Assembly: GCF_000620145.1 (NCBI RefSeq)
Contig: NZ_JHVM01000003.1
Coordinates: 310,001 to 374,000 of the forward strand
DNA length: 64,000 nt
Source: Deefgea rivuli DSM 18356
Lineage (GTDB): Bacteria > Pseudomonadota > Gammaproteobacteria > Burkholderiales > Chitinibacteraceae
Direction: 5' to 3'
Shown here one piece after another: positions 1 to 8,375 of this stretch (position 1 is the first letter of the stretch; each line of letters starts with the position of its first letter). The position numbers were made by a program, and so were the translations under genes. The notes under the pieces were generated by a model that saw only the letters and a program-made list of their open reading frames with translations, searched no databases and was not told the origin of the DNA.

Positions 1-1069
1 CAAATGCTGCGGTAAACTCACTAATTAATGCATATTTTGATGGATCTAAGCCGATTGACTTTAGTTGTGCCTTTTTTGCAATAGCAAGTGGAAATTTAGA
101 TCTTACTTCATTAATGCCATTCACAACGAAAGTGAAACCTGACTTTTCAATCTCAGCAGCTCTTTTTCTAGCACTAGCACAAGTTTCTAGGAGATAAGCG
201 TATGACTCTCGAACTAATGGCACCCACACATCAGGAATTGTCGTGGCTTTTGCTCCAGCTCCTTTTTCAACTGGGACCCTTAAAAACTCAAGTCCCGTAT
301 CCGTATCTATCTCTAATGCATTAACTGGAATTGCGCAAAGCTCACCAATCCTCATACCTGTACATAAGACAAGTCCAATTGATTCAAGCCTTATAAGGTC
401 ATAACCTGGCTTGGGTTCTAATTCAATATTACTACGAATAGTAGCTCGCGCCTTTCCCAAAGCAATATGAACATCTTCCTTAAATAACTTTTTCCTTTTT
501 TCAATATATCTTTCAGACGTAGGATCTAAATTTTCACGAATTGGATTTTTAACACCATGCCTCCATACTATATTTTTATTACAAAAACAAACATTCTCAC
601 CATCAATTTGTATACGCACTCTATTCAAATAATCAACGAACACTGCAATTGCACCGGCTCGATTATACGATGTAGAATATGAAGTTTTAGCTTCAATATT
701 TTTAATAGCATAATTTAATACGTTCTTATTCAACTCATGCCACAAGCAATTTTTCTCTCTAACGGCCACCTCCAACCATCGAAATCCATTAAGATGACCT
801 ATCAAAGATTCCGGTGTTAATTCTTTAGCTATCTGGTGAATTGCAAAACATCGAGCAAGACTTGCCGACACACCACTTAAAGCAAATTCCTCTCTGGTAC
901 TTAAGCTGTCGATTTGACAAAAAATTAAATAACAACCTTTATATTTCCATTTAATATCATCAAATTCACCCTGTAACAAACCCAATGATTTTTTATTCTC
1001 AAATTTACTGCGTGCTTGACGCAGCTCATTTTCAAGAACTATAGATACTCTGTTATCATTACTATTCAT
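1..1069 (-). CDS. Third tyrosine recombinase of a trio, C-terminus cut by the window edge
   Basis: Reading leftward from an ATG at 1069, the frame stays open for 356 codons to the left edge, so the gene is partial. Around residue 240 it has the box I motif of tyrosine recombinases (LCTGMRIGEL, with the catalytic Arg inside), preceded by about 230 residues that would form the N-terminal DNA-binding part. The HxxR and Tyr boxes lie beyond the window. The start codon overlaps the stop of the preceding recombinase gene (ATGA at 1066-1069), so the two are translationally coupled. The DNA is AT-rich like the two genes upstream and unlike the core genome to the right. It probably acts with its two neighbours in integrating and excising the island. 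Family assignment is confident; the specific role is inferred. Confidence 0.85.
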   Translation of the reverse strand, partial: MNSNDNRVSIVLENELRQARSKFENKKSLGLLQGEFDDIKWKYKGCYLIFCQIDSLSTREEFALSGVSASLARCFAIHQIAKELTPESLIGHLNGFRWLEVAVREKNCLWHELNKNVLNYAIKNIEAKTSYSTSYNRAGAIAVFVDYLNRVRIQIDGENVCFCNKNIVWRHGVKNPIRENLDPTSERYIEKRKKLFKEDVHIALGKARATIRSNIELEPKPGYDLIRLESIGLVLCTGMRIGELCAIPVNALEIDTDTGLEFLRVPVEKGAGAKATTIPDVWVPLVRESYAYLLETCASARKRAAEIEKSGFTFVVNGINEVRSKFPLAIAKKAQLKSIGLDPSKYALISEFTAAF

Positions 1070-2691
1070 TTTTTTTCATCTATAGATTCTATAAACATAA
1101 TCAACCCTTTCGCACCTAAAATTGCAGAATCTAATTGCTCAACAATTGGACCAGTTGATTTCTCACGAATACTTTTTCTTAAATCTTCCAAAGAGATTAA
1201 CGATTCTTTATGATTTGCATCTTTCCTAGGGCGAAATGAAGTGCATGAATAACAACTAACGGTCGGATGCAATGGGCAAGCACTATCACGGACACAGAGA
1301 CCTAAAGAACCAATTTTAACACCTTCAACATTTGATTTATTCGAATGAGTAATTCTCCCTTGCCACATCTCAACTGCCAAATTAATTGTAGGACTAGCAG
1401 TATGAGCAGCATTAATAATTTCATGGACTTCTAGATTATATCGAAAATAATGTTCAACTGAATTAGTGCCCTGATGATCAAGTGCTTCGGCCACCTCTTC
1501 CATACTTGCACCAGCCAGTACCATCGATGTACCCTTTGTTCGCCTTAATCTATATGCTGAAATTTGAAGAAGCTCATTTTCTCTCCCTAAAATTTCCGCA
1601 CGTAAATTTGGTAGAGCAATAATATCCGTTAAACGAGATATCTCTAAAGATAATTTAGCCGAGTCAGAATGCAACGCATACTCAATGAGCGCTGGCTGTG
1701 AACTCATTCTAGCCAGCCTTTCCTCTGAGCGCGCACTATTCGGAAACAATGGAGTTGGAAGTAGTATGCATTCATCGCCACTTTTTTTTAATAGCTTATT
1801 TATAGTTATCTGCGTTTCAGTTATTTGACTTGATGCGGTATTTATTTGTTCTTCAATTGCCAAGGCCGTATCATAAGATAAATATCTTTTTACAAAATTG
1901 CCAGGAGCTCTTCGTAAATGCGATCTCTTTCTTCCCTTAACACTTGGCACAAGAATAAATGGACCCAACGCATCTGAATCAAAATCAACACTTCGTAAAA
2001 GTGCCATTTGAATTGGTCTTAACCCCCAGTCACGACAAAGCAAAAACAAAGCACGCTGCCTAGTATTTATATTTTTGTTTATCTGCAACTTTTGTTCTAT
2101 AAGATCCAACTCCAGTCGCGTAAAGGGGCCATCAATAACATCCCTCATAGCAACTAAGCCTTTAGTTCGACGATGAAACGTTCGAACCTCTCTTAAATCT
2201 TCCAGCCTTATCTCATTAAAACCTGGCAGGCATTCATCAAGACACCACTCATAAAGTAACCTTGCGCCCACTGTGACGTCTATTGATCCCAGCTCAGATA
2301 TTTTCACCAACCATGCAAACAATTTCTCCTCAGCATGATCTGGATCATTTCCAAATTTATATTCAAAACTATGTATCAGACTAATTATTTCTTTTATTGG
2401 GCGCATATCTATGCGAGACTGAATTCGATCTATTGTCCACTGCCTTAAAATCCATTCAAAATAATCACTTGAATGAAGCCTACTACCCCAATTAATTTTT
2501 ACAACCCCGTACCCAATATTTTCAATACGCAAACAAGGGCACCACTGACCCCTATCGTCTATAAGACAAATTTCTTGTCCAAAAATTGTCGTACAAAATA
2601 CTGAGAATGGTTCAAGATCAAAATCGAGATATGATTTAAGAACATCAATAATTCTCTCAGCCTCCCCTCTAACTAGTAGCTTAGCTGTCAC
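1066..2691 (-). CDS. Second tyrosine recombinase of the trio, with Cys-rich C-terminal tail
   Basis: Site-specific integrase of 541 residues, counted from a GTG at 2691. That start has a good ribosome site (GGGAG, 8 bp spacing) inside the end of the upstream gene and gives an 11-bp overlap. The frame is open further upstream (ATG at 2706 or 2763), but those starts have no ribosome site and overlap more. Catalytic landmarks are box I (DWGLRPIQMALL, Arg about 225), box II (AYRLRRT, about 379-385) and the nucleophile region (VEHYFRY, Tyr about 415). The usual His of HxxR is a Tyr here. After the catalytic domain come four Cys (about 466, 472, 480, 483) in a CVRDSACPLH...CYSC pattern that could bind zinc. 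That layout recalls the larger recombinases of Tn554-like and multi-recombinase islands (from memory). AT-rich DNA marks it as acquired. Confidence 0.88.
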   Translation of the reverse strand: MTAKLLVRGEAERIIDVLKSYLDFDLEPFSVFCTTIFGQEICLIDDRGQWCPCLRIENIGYGVVKINWGSRLHSSDYFEWILRQWTIDRIQSRIDMRPIKEIISLIHSFEYKFGNDPDHAEEKLFAWLVKISELGSIDVTVGARLLYEWCLDECLPGFNEIRLEDLREVRTFHRRTKGLVAMRDVIDGPFTRLELDLIEQKLQINKNINTRQRALFLLCRDWGLRPIQMALLRSVDFDSDALGPFILVPSVKGRKRSHLRRAPGNFVKRYLSYDTALAIEEQINTASSQITETQITINKLLKKSGDECILLPTPLFPNSARSEERLARMSSQPALIEYALHSDSAKLSLEISRLTDIIALPNLRAEILGRENELLQISAYRLRRTKGTSMVLAGASMEEVAEALDHQGTNSVEHYFRYNLEVHEIINAAHTASPTINLAVEMWQGRITHSNKSNVEGVKIGSLGLCVRDSACPLHPTVSCYSCTSFRPRKDANHKESLISLEDLRKSIREKSTGPIVEQLDSAILGAKGLIMFIESIDEKK

Positions 2692-3868
2692 AATAATCAC
2701 TCCCATTTTTAAGCAAAAAAGAACGCAATCTTTCCGAAATGGCACTTCTTGTATAGCGCTCAATCATTCGACTATTCTGTGTCCAGCCACCTAAATAACT
2801 AAGGGCTTCTCTCATTTCTAAATCATTTGCTTTTTCATTGTTCTGAATCTTTCGTCGTGCATGATTTGCCGCAGAGGAGCGAATGCCATGGGGATGGATG
2901 CGTCTACCCAACATTTTCACCTCAGGAGACTCTTGTATTTTTCTAAATATTTGATTTAATGTATTTGAACTCAGCCTCTTACCATCTTTCTGACTTAAAA
3001 ATAGCGCTTTACTTGGACGTCGAGGCAAAATAAAACTCTCTCGACAGTTCTCAATATAAACAGTCATTGCTAATGCTACTTTTTCTGATAATGGAACGGT
3101 GCGCCCCATGGTTTTCATACTAGCACCATCTCGACGTCGTATTTTTGATGCCACGCTTGGAGCTTTAATTGTAACTGTAGGATTAGGACCTAGTGTCAAG
3201 TCATCAATCTCAATCAAGACAAGTTCTGACCGTCTTGCAAGGGTTTCCATTAAAATTAAGAATATGCAATAATTTCTAAATTTAACGTTTTTCTCTACAA
3301 ATGGATTTAACTCAGAAGCAGGATGTAAAACTGATTCAATTATTTCTATTTCAGAAGATGATAGATCGGTCGATGGTTTTGAAGCAGGGCCGTTATTAGC
3401 ACGCGCCATCATAAGTTTTTCAAGCCTATTCAACTGAAAAGACTTATTTTTTTCAACTAATTGCTGAACTAATATTGGAACCTTATCAATCTCAATGAAA
3501 TGGTCAAATGCATACCCGATAAAAGATTGAATAGACTGTATTCTTCTATAAATAGTTGACTTACTACAAATTTCTCCATTATTTTTTGTCGTCAAAAGGT
3601 TTGCTATTTTTCTTAGCTCTGGTCTACTAAATCCTTTCAAACTTCGGATCCGATTTTCAATTGAAATACCGTTTTCAACTGCCCATTCATACATTATTTT
3701 CAAATCACGCAAATATGCGTTCAAGGTGTTTTCCCTGGCTGTCATCCCCAGGTCATCGATCCATAGGTTCGGCAAAATCAAGGGAAGCCCCTCAAAAATC
3801 ATGAATGGTCGTAACGTTCCATCTGGTCTTGCTAAGCGCCGTATTTCCACAGTGACTTTTTTCAACAT
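2681..3868 (-). CDS. First tyrosine recombinase of the trio (promoter-proximal)
   Basis: Phage-integrase-family recombinase of 395 residues. The start is the ATG at 3868 because AGGAG lies 7 bp upstream; the frame continues to an ATG at 3943, but that part overlaps radC sequence and looks non-coding. All active-site positions are visible: box I Arg about 213 (LARRSELVLI), HGIR at about 327-330, Trp about 362 (LGGW) and nucleophile Tyr about 372 (IERYTR). It is therefore likely catalytically intact. The N-terminal 200 residues resemble a SAM-like core-binding domain. It starts only about 40 bp from the radC remnant, so it sits at the very end of the island reading inward. It is probably the lead gene of a three-recombinase operon; which recombinase cuts which strand cannot be told from the sequence. 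Confidence 0.92.
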   Translation of the reverse strand: MLKKVTVEIRRLARPDGTLRPFMIFEGLPLILPNLWIDDLGMTARENTLNAYLRDLKIMYEWAVENGISIENRIRSLKGFSRPELRKIANLLTTKNNGEICSKSTIYRRIQSIQSFIGYAFDHFIEIDKVPILVQQLVEKNKSFQLNRLEKLMMARANNGPASKPSTDLSSSEIEIIESVLHPASELNPFVEKNVKFRNYCIFLILMETLARRSELVLIEIDDLTLGPNPTVTIKAPSVASKIRRRDGASMKTMGRTVPLSEKVALAMTVYIENCRESFILPRRPSKALFLSQKDGKRLSSNTLNQIFRKIQESPEVKMLGRRIHPHGIRSSAANHARRKIQNNEKANDLEMREALSYLGGWTQNSRMIERYTRSAISERLRSFLLKNGSDYCDS

Positions 3869-3902
3869 ACATTTGCTCCTGCAACATACTAAGGAACATA
3901 GT

Positions 3903-3918
3903 ACATAATGCACATAAT
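3903..3918. repeat. Direct repeat ACATAAT at the island/radC junction
   Basis: ACATAAT occurs at 3903-3909 and again at 3912-3918, with starts 9 bp apart. The second copy is part of the radC codons for the HNH residues; the first lies at or just outside the point where radC similarity begins. It could be part of the recombination core or an arm-type site. The crossover position is inferred only from where radC-like codons stop. Confidence 0.4.
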
Positions 3919-4071
3919 CATCCATCTGGCAGTCCTCAGCCATCCTCCGCCGATCTACTACTCACCAGCCAATTACAACATGCACTGGAATTACTCGATG
4001 TAAAGCTACTCGATCACTTTATTGTGGCAGGGCATCGTGTGGTGTCGCTGGCCGAACTCGGCCACCTCTAA
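3910..4071 (+). pseudogene. radC: 3' remnant of radC, interrupted by the island
   Basis: The + frame from 3910 reads AHNHPSGSPQPSSADLLLT and continues to a stop at 4069-4071, ending in LDHFIVAGHRVVSLAELGHL. This is the C-terminal quarter of RadC (JAMM/MPN+ fold). It carries the metal motif HxHx7SxxD (HNH...SSAD) and the characteristic C-terminal LDHxIV...VSLAExGLL pattern. No start codon or ribosome site precedes it, and upstream sequence belongs to the recombinase element. RadC is normally about 220 residues, so about three quarters is missing here and should lie at the other end of the island, left of the window. The remnant is intact to its natural stop, which fits a precise recombinational insertion and not decay. 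Confidence 0.88.
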
Positions 4072-4433
4072 GATCACGCATCGCGACACATCCCTATTTC
4101 ACACGAATAAAGCGCACAACAAAGTCGCGATAAAACAACATCTATTCACCATCCGCACGACATTACACCGCAAAAAATCTATTTGTTTCACCCCCGAGGC
4201 AAGATAGTAAACCCTGTAAATATCAAAATTTCGCCCTGTAAGCCGCGAATTTGCATCTGTTACGTCGTTTACACGCAAGAACTGTTGCTACACAGATACA
4301 GGAAATTACGGATTTATCCGCGCAATTTGCCCAAGCAAGATGGATTGCCTTCTAATGGCAAAGTCAGAGAAATACTTGTTAGTCACACCGCAGATCCAGA
4401 AAAAAACAATTTAAATCTACCCGGAGAAACTCA
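4072..4433. other. Intergenic stretch between radC remnant and binding-protein gene
   Basis: About 360 bp with no convincing gene. Two short + frames here (about 60-80 codons) have no ribosome sites, no family resemblance and overlap the radC remnant or each other. The right part should contain the promoter and leader of the downstream lipoprotein gene. Confidence 0.6.
4327..4356 (+). promoter_or_regulatory. Candidate sigma-70 promoter of the binding-protein gene
   Basis: TTGCCC at 4327-4332 and TCTAAT at 4351-4356 are separated by 18 bp, about 80 bp before the start codon. They match four and five of six consensus bases respectively. This is by eye only and could be chance in this AT-rich leader. 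Confidence 0.25.
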
Positions 4434-5651
4434 ATGACCATCGCCCGTCTCAGCCTTATCACTGCTGCAATTTTGTCGATTACCGCCTGCGGCAAGCAAC
4501 AAGAACCTGCCGCTCCTGAAGCCGCCAGCGCACCTGTTGCATCAGTCGTTGCTGCCGCTCCAGCCCCAGAAAGTGACGTCATCAAACTTGGTCAAGCAGG
4601 CCCGTTGACAGGCAATATCGCGCATTTGGGTAAAGACAATGAAAATGGCGTAAAAATGGCCATCGACGAAATCAACGAAGCAGGTGGTGTTGATATCGGC
4701 GGCAAGAAAATGAAAATCGAAATGATTTCAGAAGATGACCAAGCCGATCCAAAAACAGCAACCACTGTTGCACAGCGTTTTGTGGATCAAAAAGTCAACG
4801 GCGTGATCGGTCACTTGAACTCAGGCACGACGATCCCAGCATCAAAAATCTACTCTGATGCGGGCATCCCACAAATTTCACCTTCTGCAACTGCCGTTGC
4901 CTTCACCGCGCAAGGCTTTAAAACCGCCTTCCGCGTGATGGCCAATGATGCACAGCAAGGTAAAGTGCTCGGTCAATTTGCAGTTAAATTGGGTGCGAAA
5001 AAAATCGCCATTATTGACGACCGTACTGCATACGGCCAAGGCTTGGCTGATGAATTCGAAAAAGCAGCAACTGCCGCTGGTGCAACCATCGTTAAGCGCG
5101 AATTTACAACCAACCAAGAAACCGACTTCAACGCGATCTTGACTGGCATTAAAGGCGCAAAACCAGACCTGATTTTCTTTGGCGGCATGGATGCACAAGG
5201 CGCACCACTGAAAAAACAAGCTAAGAAACTGGGTATCAACGCTTTGGTAATGGGTGGTGACGGTACGCAAACGCCAGAATTCATCAAACTGGCAGGCACG
5301 GATGCTGAAGGCATGTTGGCTTCGATCCCAGGTGTACCAACTGAATCAATGGTCGGCGGTAAAGAATTCCTTGCTGCCTACAAAGCAAAATTCGGCACTG
5401 ACGTTCAGCTCTACGCACCATTCTGCTACGACGCAGTTAAAGTGATGGTTGGCGCAATGCAAAAAGCAGGCTCTGCTGACCCAGCGAAATACTTGCCAGA
5501 ACTCGCAAAAATTGAATACAAAGGCTTAACTGGCCCTATCGTATTTGACGAAAAAGGCGATATTAAAGACGGCGCAATCACCATTTACACCGTAAAAGGT
5601 GGCAAATGGGTTGTGAAAGAAATCGTAACCGCAGCACCTGCAGCGAAATAA
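4434..5651 (+). CDS. Branched-chain amino-acid-type ABC transporter substrate-binding lipoprotein
   Basis: Periplasmic binding protein of the LivJ/LivK (type I, Leu/Ile/Val) family, 405 residues. The N-terminus is a lipoprotein signal with lipobox SITAC, so Cys19 would be lipidated. An Ala/Pro-rich tether of about 30 residues follows. The binding fold starts at about 50 (IKLGQAGPLTGNIAHLGKDNENG), with typical family segments such as VNGVIGHLNSGTTIPASKIY and YAPFCYDAVKVM. GGAG lies 8 bp before the ATG. No liv permease or ATPase gene is adjacent and a strong terminator follows directly, so this is an orphan binding protein that presumably serves a transporter encoded elsewhere. The ligand cannot be deduced; aliphatic amino acids or short amides are both possible in this family. 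Confidence 0.9.
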   Translation: MTIARLSLITAAILSITACGKQQEPAAPEAASAPVASVVAAAPAPESDVIKLGQAGPLTGNIAHLGKDNENGVKMAIDEINEAGGVDIGGKKMKIEMISEDDQADPKTATTVAQRFVDQKVNGVIGHLNSGTTIPASKIYSDAGIPQISPSATAVAFTAQGFKTAFRVMANDAQQGKVLGQFAVKLGAKKIAIIDDRTAYGQGLADEFEKAATAAGATIVKREFTTNQETDFNAILTGIKGAKPDLIFFGGMDAQGAPLKKQAKKLGINALVMGGDGTQTPEFIKLAGTDAEGMLASIPGVPTESMVGGKEFLAAYKAKFGTDVQLYAPFCYDAVKVMVGAMQKAGSADPAKYLPELAKIEYKGLTGPIVFDEKGDIKDGAITIYTVKGGKWVVKEIVTAAPAAK

Positions 5652-5666
5652 ACTCAGCATCATTAT

Positions 5667-5697
5667 AAAAAGGGAAGCTTTGGCTTCCCTTTTTTTT
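5667..5697 (+). terminator. Rho-independent terminator
   Basis: Perfect 8-bp stem AGGGAAGC (5671-5678) / GCTTCCCT (5683-5690) with a TTTG loop, flanked by A's and followed by eight T's. It lies 16 bp after the lipoprotein stop codon, ending that transcript. Confidence 0.93.
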
Positions 5698-5730
5698 GCT
5701 CCCTCATTTTAGGCTCAAACGCACTACACC

Positions 5731-6729
5731 ATGATTGACCACGCACACCGCATCCATTTAGCGATTTCCTATATTCACACCCATTTCGATCAAGACATTA
5801 GCTTGGCCGATTTGGCGCTAGCCGCACATTTTTCGCCCTACCATTTTCACCGCGTCTTCACGGCGATTCAAAACGAAACCCCAAACGATTACCTGCGCCG
5901 CGTCCGCATCGAGCGCGCCGCCAATTTACTCTTAATTTACCCGCCCTTCCCGATGCAACAAATCGCGCTTGATTGCGGCTTTAAATCACAAGCTTTGTTT
6001 TCGCGCGCATTTCGGAGTCATTTTGGCATGACGGCCAGCGACTGGCGCAAAGGCGAGCAATGGGTGCTTGACGGCCTAAGCTACAACTGGCGTCAGCAAT
6101 CTCACAAAAACAATGAAAACATTTCGCAAGATAGCAAGAATTGCAAAGTATCCCATACGGATAAACCCATAGAATCCATACCCGATGCACAGTTTCAAGC
6201 GGCGCTAGAAGCTGCTGGAAACGGCGAATTACCAAGGCAAATTTCGGCACTCAAAATTGAAAAAATGCCGAGCTATCGTTGGGTATATTTTTGGCAAAAC
6301 GGCGTTGCACTCGAGCAAATGTTTACGCTATGGCAACGCGTAGCCCGCTGGGGGCAAGCACATGGCTTAACGAATGCCAATAGCTGCTTGGTTTCGCGCA
6401 TGCTGGACAATCCCAACGTGACCGACCATCAGCGCTGCGCCTACGCCGTTGGCTTGCTGGTCGATGCGGACTTTAAGGCCGAACGCAATGTCCTCGTTGA
6501 CGAACTGACAGCGGGGCAATATTTAGTCGTCGACTTTTGCGGCACCGTCGCCGATTCGATGATTCTGGCCGCGTATGTATTTGGCTATTACTTGCCGCAT
6601 AGCCAATGGGAGTTCGACGAAAAACGCGACGGCCATACGTTGGGGCCCATCAAAGACCCACAAGAAACGCTGGTTGCGACAACTGAATTTACTTACCAGT
6701 TTTGTACGCCGGTAAAGAAACGAAAGTAG
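5731..6729 (+). CDS. AraC-family regulator with GyrI-like effector domain
   Basis: Transcription regulator of 332 residues. Residues about 8-105 form the double helix-turn-helix of AraC/XylS proteins (DISLADLALAAHFSPYHFHRVF, then QIALDCGFKSQALFSRAFRSHFGMTASDWR). Unusually for the larger family, the DNA-binding part is N-terminal. This matches the Rob/SoxS-like subgroup that carries a C-terminal GyrI-like small-molecule-binding domain (about 175-325, with SYRWVYFWQNG and LVDELTAGQYLVVDFCGTV). Such proteins often sense xenobiotics or signalling ligands. It lies just upstream of, and in line with, two secreted hydrolase genes that it may control, but no operator is recognisable. The ribosome site is weak. 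Confidence 0.9.
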   Translation: MIDHAHRIHLAISYIHTHFDQDISLADLALAAHFSPYHFHRVFTAIQNETPNDYLRRVRIERAANLLLIYPPFPMQQIALDCGFKSQALFSRAFRSHFGMTASDWRKGEQWVLDGLSYNWRQQSHKNNENISQDSKNCKVSHTDKPIESIPDAQFQAALEAAGNGELPRQISALKIEKMPSYRWVYFWQNGVALEQMFTLWQRVARWGQAHGLTNANSCLVSRMLDNPNVTDHQRCAYAVGLLVDADFKAERNVLVDELTAGQYLVVDFCGTVADSMILAAYVFGYYLPHSQWEFDEKRDGHTLGPIKDPQETLVATTEFTYQFCTPVKKRK

Positions 6730-6741
6730 AAATAATAGCCA

Positions 6742-6789
6742 TGTATTTGATTGCAAGCATTGCTGATTAAAGCCTTCAAAAAGATACCC
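6742..6789. repeat. 48-bp intergenic repeat, copy 1
   Basis: Starts TGTATT and ends ATACCC, exactly 48 bp, with AAGCATT at internal positions 14-20. It fills most of the gap between the AraC-type gene and the hydrolase gene and ends 11 bp before the ATG at 6801, so it lies in the leader next to the ribosome site. It is a diverged copy, identified by terminal motifs and length shared with six others in the window. Confidence 0.55.
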
Positions 6790-6800
6790 AAGGATACCTA

Positions 6801-8336
6801 ATGCACCGCCGCCTTATTTCAATCGCCATCGCACTCAGCCTCAGCTCGGCATTTGCTAAAGACTTACCCAGCCCAAGCAAAACACAAAACACAGAAATCG
6901 CGCAATTCAGTAGCGCCACACCCGAATCCGTCGGGCTCGACTCGGCCCAGCTCACCAAAATGCTCAGCTACTTGCAAACGCCTGGTTTTGATATGGAAAG
7001 CATTATCATCGCGCGGCACGGCAAAGTGCTACTCGAAGCCTACGTTGCGCCGTTTCATGCGGGCATTCCGCATCAAGTCAACTCAGTCACCAAAAGCTTT
7101 ATGGCGACATTGGTTGGGATGTTGATTAGCGACGGCAAGCTCAAACTGACCGACACCGTAGCGGATATTTTGCCGCAATATGCTGACCTACCGAATGCCA
7201 AGCTGATTACGGTTGAGCAATTACTGGGAATGAAGACAGGCATGCTCTGGAAAGAAGACGGTGACAGTGCAGACTGGGCTGCTGACTGGTATTTTGACCC
7301 CCAAAAAGATTGGATCCCTACTTTTCTCAAGATACCCATCGAAGCTGATTTACCTGGCAGCTTTCACTACAATAGCGGTGGCTCAGATCTACTCGGTATT
7401 CTGGCTGAAGCTGCGCTCGGTAGTTCTTTGGCTGACTATGCATCGCAACGTCTATTTAAACCACTCGGAATTGACAACACTCGCTGGGTTAATCGTGACC
7501 AGCAAGGCCATCTTGGCGGTGGGCGCGGACTTTATATCATGCCGCGCGACATGCTCAAACTGGGTGAGCTGTATCGAAAAAATGGCGAATGGCAAGGTAA
7601 GCAAATTTTGCCGGCAAGTTGGGTGCAATACGCCACATCGCCGATCATTCCCGTTTCTAAAGGCACTCACTATTATGGTGCTCAATGGTGGGTAGGAAAT
7701 AATAGAGAATGGTTTAGCGCGCTAGGCGCGCGAGGGCAATTTATTGCCGTTTTCCCACAAGATGACATCACTGTAGTGATGACTTCACGCAATCAAGATC
7801 GCTCCAATTTTGGCCTCAGTGCGTTGCGCGAATATTATTTAAAACTCAAAGAGCCCCGTACTGAAAACCCCATCGCTTTCGCTGCGCTACAAGACAAAAT
7901 CACGCAGCTCGCCACGCCAACAGCCACGTCAAAACTGCGCTCGCCACTCGAAAAAACCATCAATAAACGAAAAATTGATTTAGAAAACCCCGCCTTTTGG
8001 GCCAACCAACTACAGTTTGAATTTAAGGATGATGTAGCCACCATCACGATGGTGCCACGCAGCATCAATGACGCCCAACCCTACATCATCCCGGCCAATT
8101 TAGGCGAAGCTTGGCTGCATACGCCAGTAACTCCGATCAATAACCGTTGGCAAAAATCAGGCCCAGAATCAATGCGCGCTGCGCGTGCGCAATGGCTGGA
8201 CAATAACACCTTGCAATTCGAGGCGCTGGATGTCGATGAATATTACAGCGCAAACTACAAAATCAAATTCAATGGCAAAAAAGCGACCCTACTGAACATG
8301 AACGACTCGGTTGCCAGCCAAGGCATCCTCCGTTAA
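6801..8336 (+). CDS. Secreted serine hydrolase, class C beta-lactamase fold (paralogue 1)
   Basis: Protein of 511 residues with a signal peptide (MHRRLISIAIALSLSSAFA, cleavage about 19-20). The beta-lactamase/penicillin-binding-protein domain covers about 40-350. It contains the nucleophile motif SVTK (Ser95-Lys98) and a second-motif-like FHYNSGG. A C-terminal region of about 150 residues (370-511) is unrelated to known lactamases and may be a small beta-rich domain. The family (Pfam beta-lactamase) includes esterases, 6-aminohexanoate-dimer hydrolases and D-amino-acid peptidases, and the YNS instead of YxN motif points toward an esterase or amidase. It is followed 39 bp later by a paralogue of the same design, so the pair is probably co-transcribed. 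True antibiotic resistance is unlikely. Function and substrate are unknown. Confidence 0.88.
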   Translation: MHRRLISIAIALSLSSAFAKDLPSPSKTQNTEIAQFSSATPESVGLDSAQLTKMLSYLQTPGFDMESIIIARHGKVLLEAYVAPFHAGIPHQVNSVTKSFMATLVGMLISDGKLKLTDTVADILPQYADLPNAKLITVEQLLGMKTGMLWKEDGDSADWAADWYFDPQKDWIPTFLKIPIEADLPGSFHYNSGGSDLLGILAEAALGSSLADYASQRLFKPLGIDNTRWVNRDQQGHLGGGRGLYIMPRDMLKLGELYRKNGEWQGKQILPASWVQYATSPIIPVSKGTHYYGAQWWVGNNREWFSALGARGQFIAVFPQDDITVVMTSRNQDRSNFGLSALREYYLKLKEPRTENPIAFAALQDKITQLATPTATSKLRSPLEKTINKRKIDLENPAFWANQLQFEFKDDVATITMVPRSINDAQPYIIPANLGEAWLHTPVTPINNRWQKSGPESMRAARAQWLDNNTLQFEALDVDEYYSANYKIKFNGKKATLLNMNDSVASQGILR

Positions 8337-8375
8337 GTCAATATTTGCTCACACCAAAAAGCTAGGGATCACAGC

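Noticed and set aside
4022-4437. Two short + strand frames after the radC remnant
   Set aside because: One overlaps the radC frame; neither has a ribosome site or recognisable domain.
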